In this document: in pieces, positions 59,292-64,000 of the stretch
Position numbering within the stretch: the stretch's first letter is position 1
How the letters are laid out: every line of letters begins with the position of its first letter
Source: F1-60-MAGs149 sp032119475
GTDB taxonomy: Bacteria > Actinomycetota > Thermoleophilia > Gaiellales > F1-60-MAGs149
Length of the DNA stretch: 64,000 nucleotides
Direction: 5' to 3'
Assembly (NCBI GenBank): GCA_032119475.1
Contig: JAUMCA010000063.1
Location: forward strand, 32,324 to 96,323
The notes under the pieces: generated by a model
Told to the model about the DNA's origin: nothing
What the model saw: only the letters and a program-made list of their open reading frames with translations
The model's database searches: none
Position numbers and translations under genes: made by a program

Positions 59292-61037
59292 TCACGGGAC
59301 GGCGACCGGACGCGGTGCGTGGGCACCCACGCTGGGCAGCACGACCTCGAGCGACGTCTGGTCGTCGCCGACCGTGCGCTCCCACCGCAGCGCGACCTCA
59401 TCGAGCAAGCGGGTGCCGAGCCCCTCGGACCGCGTTCCCGTCGGACTGCCGTTGCTCCAGACCACGATGCGCAGCGCGTCGGCCAGCTCGTCGACGGCGA
59501 CGCTGATCAGCGTCGCGTCCGCGTGGCGCACGGCGTTGGAGCAGGCCTCGGTGCAGACGTCGACCACGACGCGCGCCGCAGCCGGGTCGGCGTCGATGCG
59601 CTCGGCGACAGCAGGGTCGACCTGGATGACCACGTCGCACACGCCCTCCCACGCCTCAGCGATGTCGAGGAGATCCTCGCGCACGTCCCCGGAGCCGACC
59701 GTGCCCACGTCGAGCTGGTCGAGTGCGTCCAGCACCGACTGACGGGCCTCGGCGATCGCGGCGCTGACGTCGCCGCCGTTGGCGATCGCCGCCTCGAGCC
59801 GCGCCGCCGCGGCGGCGACGTGCGCCTGCAGCGATCCGTGGATGGCGAGGGCCAGGACGCGCTGCTGCTGCCACGCGACGGCCTGGACCCGCGCCACGGC
59901 GCGCTCCAGCGCGACGGTCTCGGCGGCGAGGTCGGCGGTGACCTCGCGCAGGTTCGCGACCGCGGCCTGCATGCAGGCGATGGCGGCGGTCACCGCGAGG
60001 CCGAAGGTGATGATCGCGGCGACGATCGGCAGCGCATCGACTCCGATCGCGAGGAACGCCCCGGCGACCGCACCGGCGACGGCGACCAGGGCGCCGAGCG
60101 TGATGATCGCCCACAGCACGACGCGACGGACCGGACCCGGGTGTCGGCGGAGCACCACCGCCCACACCCGACGAGCGACGGTGAACGCCAGCAGGGTCGC
60201 TGCGGCAAGCAGCAGCGTGACCGCGAGGCCGGCGGCCGGGCCGACGCGATTCGAGACGCCCACGATGCCGACGACGAAGCCCAGCGCGGCGGTCAGGCCC
60301 GGCTGGAACGGCCGTCCGAGCGTCGCCTCGCGCCAGAGCTCGCGCCAGCGGACACGCGCGGGCTCAACCTGCGCATCCGTCGTCCACTGCGGCACGGAGG
60401 TCACGAGCTGATGGCTGATCGGCCGGATGACGGCGTCGATCTGCTCCCGCAGCCGGGCGGCGACATCCGGCACGACGGTGCCTCTGACGGCCTGCTCGAG
60501 CACCTCCCGCACCCGCGCGACGGTCGCCGCGTGCGCGTCGACGATCTCCGCGTCCGCGGCCCGCTCCGCGTCGTCCACCGCGCGCCGTGCGGCCGCGAGC
60601 GCTGCCCGGCGCTCGGCCTCCGCACGCACATCGTTGACGACGGCGGCGGTCACCAGCACCAGCGGCACCAGGGTCATCACCGAGGCGACGATGCGGAACG
60701 CCACTTGCGACGGACCGTGGAGGAGCACGGCCGCGCCACCGCCCATCAGCAGCCCGCGGACGACCGCCCCACAGGCCACGAGGGCCAGCGTCCAGCGGAA
60801 CCGATCTCCCCGAGCGCGAACGTACGGCAGTCGCCGCATCAGGGCCATCACCCCGAACATGCCCGCGGCGGCGACGGCGACCATCGCGATCCGCAGGGGC
60901 AGGTCGCGCAGCGTCAGCACGTCGAGCGTGTCGGACAGGTACAGGACCAGCGACGCGACCAGGGCCACGCAGAACGCCGGCCAGCTGACGGCGGCGTCGG
61001 CCGTCGCCCGTCGCGATAGCCCGACGAGCGCCCTCAT
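59292..61037 (-). CDS. sensor histidine kinase 2 with two membrane modules
   Basis: A 581-residue paralogue of kinase 1 with the same plan: a ~4-helix block (~18-135), coiled coil, second ~4-helix block (~245-365), then AVARVQAVAWQQQRVLALAI, the H-box IHGSLQAHV and a HATPase (CTEACSNAVRHADATLISV, SEGLGTRLLDEV). The G1-like loop is weak (VVWSNGSPTG in place of DxGxG). Gly again follows the H-box His. The ATG overlaps the regulator 2 stop (ATGA). Confidence 0.85.
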   Translation of the reverse strand: MRALVGLSRRATADAAVSWPAFCVALVASLVLYLSDTLDVLTLRDLPLRIAMVAVAAAGMFGVMALMRRLPYVRARGDRFRWTLALVACGAVVRGLLMGGGAAVLLHGPSQVAFRIVASVMTLVPLVLVTAAVVNDVRAEAERRAALAAARRAVDDAERAADAEIVDAHAATVARVREVLEQAVRGTVVPDVAARLREQIDAVIRPISHQLVTSVPQWTTDAQVEPARVRWRELWREATLGRPFQPGLTAALGFVVGIVGVSNRVGPAAGLAVTLLLAAATLLAFTVARRVWAVVLRRHPGPVRRVVLWAIITLGALVAVAGAVAGAFLAIGVDALPIVAAIITFGLAVTAAIACMQAAVANLREVTADLAAETVALERAVARVQAVAWQQQRVLALAIHGSLQAHVAAAAARLEAAIANGGDVSAAIAEARQSVLDALDQLDVGTVGSGDVREDLLDIAEAWEGVCDVVIQVDPAVAERIDADPAAARVVVDVCTEACSNAVRHADATLISVAVDELADALRIVVWSNGSPTGTRSEGLGTRLLDEVALRWERTVGDDQTSLEVVLPSVGAHAPRPVAVP

Positions 61038-61681
61038 TGCCGCTCGGGGATGCCGGCGACGGCGATGAAGCGCCGGATCGCCTCGACGCGCGGGTTGATC
61101 TCGTCGTCGGGATCGATCTCGAGGCGGCGGTAGATGCCGAGGATCAGGTGCTGGACGGCGGACACGCTGCAGTCGCGGCGGCGCGCGATCGCCGCGTTGT
61201 CGTAGCCGATCGCCATCATGCGCAGCACCTCGACCTGCGCCCGCGTCAGCGCGGCCAGCGGCCGATCGTCGGCGAGGTCCTGCCGCACGCGACTGGCCTG
61301 CTCGGCGACGACGGCGTCGATCGCCTCGATGATCGCGTCGGCGTCGCCGACCTGGTCCTTGCGTAGGAAGCCGCAGCCGGGCGGCAGGCTGGAGCGGTCG
61401 TACCCCGCCGCCTCGAGGCTGGGGAAGCGCGTCAGCAGCACGACGCCGATGTGCGGGTACTGGCGGTGGATCACCTGGGCGAGGTCGATGCCCGTGGGCC
61501 CGGACCCGAGCAGGAGGTCGATCAGCGCGATGTCGGGGTCGAACGACCGCAGTTTGCGGCGCGCGGCGGCGACGGACGCGGCCGTGGCGATCTCGAAGTC
61601 GTGCCCCGCCAGGACGTTCGACAGGAGCGCCGAGGTCATCGGCTCGTCCTCCACGATCAAGAGTCGGCGAACCATTTCCAC
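61034..61681 (-). CDS. NarL/LuxR-type response regulator 2
   Basis: A 215-residue paralogue of regulator 1. The receiver has LLIVEDEP, phosphoacceptor Asp in ALIDLLLGSGPTGIDLA and Lys in FLRKDQV. The HTH reads LTRAQVEVLRMMAIGYDNAA and SVSAVQHLILGIYRRLEID. The GTG at 61681 gives the same N-terminal length as regulator 1; an ATG six nt inside is the alternative. The promoter carries operator B at the same spacing as in regulator 1. Confidence 0.9.
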   Translation of the reverse strand: MEMVRRLLIVEDEPMTSALLSNVLAGHDFEIATAASVAAARRKLRSFDPDIALIDLLLGSGPTGIDLAQVIHRQYPHIGVVLLTRFPSLEAAGYDRSSLPPGCGFLRKDQVGDADAIIEAIDAVVAEQASRVRQDLADDRPLAALTRAQVEVLRMMAIGYDNAAIARRRDCSVSAVQHLILGIYRRLEIDPDDEINPRVEAIRRFIAVAGIPERQ

Positions 61682-61693
61682 GGAACGAGTGTA
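61682..61693 (-). promoter_or_regulatory. leaderless -10 box of response regulator 2
   Basis: TACACT on the minus strand (61693-61688), six nt before the GTG at 61681 and 29 nt after the dyad at 61723-61737. Confidence 0.5.
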
Positions 61694-61722
61694 CGAGCGG
61701 ACGCTCGCCTAACGTCTGCCGT

Positions 61723-61737
61723 GCTGGTGGAATCAGC
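61723..61737 (-). promoter_or_regulatory. predicted operator B of the regulon
   Basis: On the minus strand GCTGATTCCACCAGC, a 6-3-6 dyad with one mismatch, 29 nt upstream of the TACACT -10 box of response regulator 2. Confidence 0.6.
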
Positions 61738-61820
61738 AGCACAGTCGGGTCCGCCTTGCCCTGAAAGACGAGTTCTGGCCACGAAGTGCGGACCGCCGCT
61801 GGGGTGTCGGTCACGCCGCT

Positions 61821-61835
61821 GCTGATTCGGCCAGC
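61821..61835 (+). promoter_or_regulatory. predicted operator C of the regulon
   Basis: GCTGATTCGGCCAGC on the plus strand, 29 nt upstream of the GACAAT -10 box (61865-61870) of the delta-60 repeat gene. It is an approximate dyad in the same orientation relative to its gene as sites A and B. Confidence 0.6.
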
Positions 61836-61864
61836 GTCAAGGCTGGCGTCCTATGGGACCGCAC

Positions 61865-61877
61865 GACAATGGCTCTC
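61865..61877 (+). promoter_or_regulatory. leaderless -10 box of the delta-60 repeat gene
   Basis: GACAAT at 61865-61870, seven nt before the ATG at 61878. The stretch GACAATxGCTxTCATGCCC-like is shared with the gene at 63916. Confidence 0.45.
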
Positions 61878-63689
61878 ATGCCCACCGTCGCCTTCGTCGT
61901 GCCCACGCCTCCCCTGCGCGCCCTTCGTGCCGTCGCAGTGAGCTTCGTCTGCGCCGTCGCGTTCGTCGTCGTCGGAGTCGCGAACGCCACGGTGACCCTC
62001 GATACCGGATTCGACCCGAACGTGGATTATCCGAATCCGCCCTGTTGCCTCTCAGCCTACGTCGCCGCGGTTGCGGTGCAGCCCGACGGCAAGAGCATCA
62101 TCGGCGGCGAATTCACGACGGTCGGCGGGGTGAGCCGGGTACGTCTCGCTCGCCTGAACAGCGACGGCACGGTGGACGCGACGTTCAATCCTCCCCCGAT
62201 CGACGAAACCGTCCACGCCGTGGCTATCCAGACGGACGGGAAGATCCTCATCGGTGGCCGTTTCACGACCGTCGGCTCCGCGGCCCGCGCGGGCATTGCG
62301 CGGCTCAACTCCGACGGCTCGATCGATTCGTTCGACACGTCGACGACGGAGCGGCCGACCGTCTACGCCATCGCGATCCAACCCGACGGCAAGATCGTCG
62401 CCGGAGGCTCGAATCTGTACCGACCTGATGCGGACAGCCGCGGCGTCGCTCGCTACAACACTGACGGTAGTCTCGATAGTTCCTTCACCACGATAACCGG
62501 CACCGGCGTCGAGGCGTTAGCGCTCCAGCCTGACGGCAAGATCGTCGCTGGGGGCAGCTTCCGAATCGCGCCGAACGTGAACCGACGAATCGTGCGCTTG
62601 AACGCGGACGGGTCCCGCGACCTGTCGTTCCAGATCATGCCGTTGGGGTCGAGTGTCGAATCCCTCCGACTCCAGCCCGACGGCAAGATCCTGATCGGCG
62701 GGCAGGGCGATTTCGGATACTCCGTCACTAGGTCAGCGCTCGCTCGTCTGAACAGCGATGGCTCCTTCGACAGCAGCTTCAGTGCACGAGTGAACAACAC
62801 GGTCTACTCGATCGCCCTCCAGGCGGACGGCAAGGTCGTCATGGTAGGCGGATTCACAGAAGTCGACGGCGTGCCGCGTGCGCGGGTGGCGCGTCTGGCA
62901 ACCGATGGCAGCCTCGACCCGTCGTTTGGCGACATGGACGTGGACGCTCAAGTCCTGTCGATCGCACTTGAGTCCGATGGCAAGATCGTGATCGTCGGAA
63001 TGTTCACCTCAGTGGGCCCGACAACACGAAACCACGTCGCCCGCCTCCTTGGAGGACCGCCGGCGGCGGCGCCGACCGGCCCGACCGCGACGGCTGGCAA
63101 CGCACGGGCGACGGTATCGTGGACCGCCGTTCCCGGCGCGATCACCTCGTACACGGCCACGAGCACCCCGGGCGGCGCGACGTGCACTGCCACCGCACCG
63201 ACGACTACGTGCGACGTCACGGGCCTCACGAACGGCACGTCGTACACGTTCACCGTCACCGCTCACAACGACTACGGCACTGGCCCCGCGTCAGTGGCCT
63301 CAAACGCCGTGGTGCCGACCGGCCCGGTCGAGCCCGCGGCATCGACCGGAGCGAAGCCCACGCTGAACGTCATCTCGGCGCGGGCCAGCGGGAACAACAG
63401 CGTGATCCTGCGCGTCAAGGTGAACCAGGCCGGGCGCATCACGATCGCGGGCACGTACCGCCCGACAGATCCGCTCCGGGCCTGCACCGTTCGGCGCACG
63501 GTCAAGCGCGCCGGCACCTACGTGATGGTCTGCCCGCTGAACGCGGCAACTCGCACACGTCTCGCCACCCGGCCACTGCGCATCCTCCTGCGCACGACAT
63601 TCGTCACCACGACGAACGAGACGCTCCGTACGGCACGGGCCGTGCGCGTTAGTCGCTTCACGCCGTACGTGCCGCCGGTCACCGGCTAG
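61878..63689 (+). CDS. secreted delta-60 repeat protein with Fn3 domain
   Basis: A 603-residue exported protein. After a signal sequence (AVSFVCAVAFVVVGVANA), about seven delta-60-type repeats occupy ~35-390, each with a core such as VAVQPDGKSIIGGEFTTVGG and LARLNSDGT. These are expected to form a beta-propeller-like fold. A fibronectin type III domain (~400-480) and a C-terminal beta domain follow. The function is unknown; probably a surface or secreted binding protein. The start at 61878 is chosen over 61869 because the -10 box and operator spacing then match the neighbouring genes. Confidence 0.85.
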   Translation: MPTVAFVVPTPPLRALRAVAVSFVCAVAFVVVGVANATVTLDTGFDPNVDYPNPPCCLSAYVAAVAVQPDGKSIIGGEFTTVGGVSRVRLARLNSDGTVDATFNPPPIDETVHAVAIQTDGKILIGGRFTTVGSAARAGIARLNSDGSIDSFDTSTTERPTVYAIAIQPDGKIVAGGSNLYRPDADSRGVARYNTDGSLDSSFTTITGTGVEALALQPDGKIVAGGSFRIAPNVNRRIVRLNADGSRDLSFQIMPLGSSVESLRLQPDGKILIGGQGDFGYSVTRSALARLNSDGSFDSSFSARVNNTVYSIALQADGKVVMVGGFTEVDGVPRARVARLATDGSLDPSFGDMDVDAQVLSIALESDGKIVIVGMFTSVGPTTRNHVARLLGGPPAAAPTGPTATAGNARATVSWTAVPGAITSYTATSTPGGATCTATAPTTTCDVTGLTNGTSYTFTVTAHNDYGTGPASVASNAVVPTGPVEPAASTGAKPTLNVISARASGNNSVILRVKVNQAGRITIAGTYRPTDPLRACTVRRTVKRAGTYVMVCPLNAATRTRLATRPLRILLRTTFVTTTNETLRTARAVRVSRFTPYVPPVTG

Positions 63690-63861
63690 GTGTTCTGCCT
63701 CGCTGTTCTGCCTATAAACCTGCGAGGGGACTAGGCAGCCGCGGTGCGCTGATCGGATGCGAGTGCCGCGGGCCTGGTGAGACCACCAGCAGCACGGCTC
63801 GGTGATCGCTCAAAACGCAAGGGATTCCCGGTGTCTCGTACGAACCCGCGCAGACCGCCTG

Positions 63862-63876
63862 CTGATTCCACCGGCT
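63862..63876 (+). promoter_or_regulatory. predicted operator D of the regulon
   Basis: GCTGATTCCACCGGC on the plus strand, 27 nt upstream of a GACAAT -10 box (63904-63909) that precedes the ATG at 63916 by six nt. Confidence 0.55.
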
Positions 63877-63903
63877 TCCGGGCCGAACACCGACGCCCCC
63901 AGA

Positions 63904-63915
63904 GACAATTGCTTC
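63904..63915 (+). promoter_or_regulatory. leaderless -10 box of the right-edge gene
   Basis: GACAAT at 63904-63909, six nt before the ATG at 63916, the same box as for the delta-60 gene. Confidence 0.4.
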
Positions 63916-64000
63916 ATGCCCCTCACCGCCTCCGCCATCGCACGTGTCAAGCGCGACGTCGCGGTCTTCGCAGTGGTCACCGCTGGTATCGCGACAGCGC
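63916..64000 (+). CDS. start of an exported protein (truncated by window edge)
   Basis: Only 28 codons are visible. The N-terminus MPLTASAIARVKRDVAVFAV, continuing VTAGIATA, looks like a signal peptide with a basic n-region and hydrophobic core. The promoter copies that of the delta-60 gene: the same dyad, the same GACAAT box, and the start ATGCCC in both. A second member of the same secreted set is therefore likely. Confidence 0.5.
   Translation, partial: MPLTASAIARVKRDVAVFAVVTAGIATA

Noticed and set aside
59290..59345. GC-rich palindrome near 59320-59345 upstream of the lipoprotein as another operator
   Set aside because: It lies in the coding end of kinase 2 and does not match the 15-bp dyad or its spacing to a -10 box.
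63690..63860. Direct TGTTCTGCCT repeat and a CTGCCTA/TAGGCAG hairpin after the delta-60 gene
   Set aside because: The stem is short, the loop long and no T-tract follows, so a terminator call is not supported; I see nothing else in this spacer before operator D.

Overview
The window is one very high G+C, gene-dense chromosomal segment from a draft assembly; three 10-base N runs at 3592, 19033 and 48507 mark gaps. The gene content fits a deep-branching actinobacterium, with Thermoleophilia/Solirubrobacterales as the best guess: menaquinone made by the futalosine route, NucS mismatch repair, a Bacillus-like split menaquinol:cytochrome c reductase, an RsrA-like anti-sigma factor and abundant GTG starts. 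I saw no phage, IS transposase, CRISPR array, rRNA or tRNA.

Layout. 1-3.5 kb: DUF354 and DegT sugar genes, RNase D and a small membrane protein. 3.8-9.1 kb (-): a tightly overlapping quinone operon ubiX-menG-prenyl synthase-mqnE-mqnA-mqnC. 9.4-16.2 kb (-): b6/IV-c/Rieske complex, msrB, ubiD, a prenyl-synthase-like small protein, hemB and a pseudokinase. 16.3-27 kb: moeA, fumC, an M28-like membrane protein, an OmpR-type two-component system, otsA, a BKACE enzyme, and a TlpA/CcdA pair. 27.2-32.5 kb: Idi-like Nudix protein and a nucleotide-sugar operon (2-epimerase, 6-dehydrogenase, Gfo/Idh oxidoreductase, hexapeptide acetyltransferase). 32.6-37.7 kb: M16 peptidase, amidohydrolase, MocA-like transferase, 3-hydroxyacyl-CoA dehydrogenase, anti-sigma/ECF sigma. 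37.8-47 kb: heme A synthase, envelope glycan membrane proteins, a dTDP-rhamnose operon and nucS. 47-56.3 kb: lipoprotein, gapped M35-like protease, fabI, a form II CO-dehydrogenase-like molybdoenzyme, DUF418 protein and thrB. 56.3-64 kb: two paralogous sensor kinase/NarL-type regulator pairs, a lipoprotein, a delta-60-repeat secreted protein and the start of another exported protein.

Three signals are not explained by ordinary genes. (1) Nine intergenic palindromic elements are built on a constant GGTCAGACC-like core. Their stems differ from locus to locus but stay self-complementary, and every element lies at the 3' end of at least one gene, never in a purely divergent promoter region. (2) The promoters of both NarL-type regulators and of the two secreted-protein genes beside them carry the same 15-bp dyad (consensus GCTGATTCCACCAGC), in the same orientation, 27-29 nt upstream of a -10 box. 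This suggests an undescribed regulon. (3) More than twenty genes have a TANNNT-like -10 hexamer ending 6-9 nt before the start codon, which implies widespread leaderless transcription and helps fix start codons.

All functional calls come from reading the sequence and from knowledge of protein families; no database search was run.
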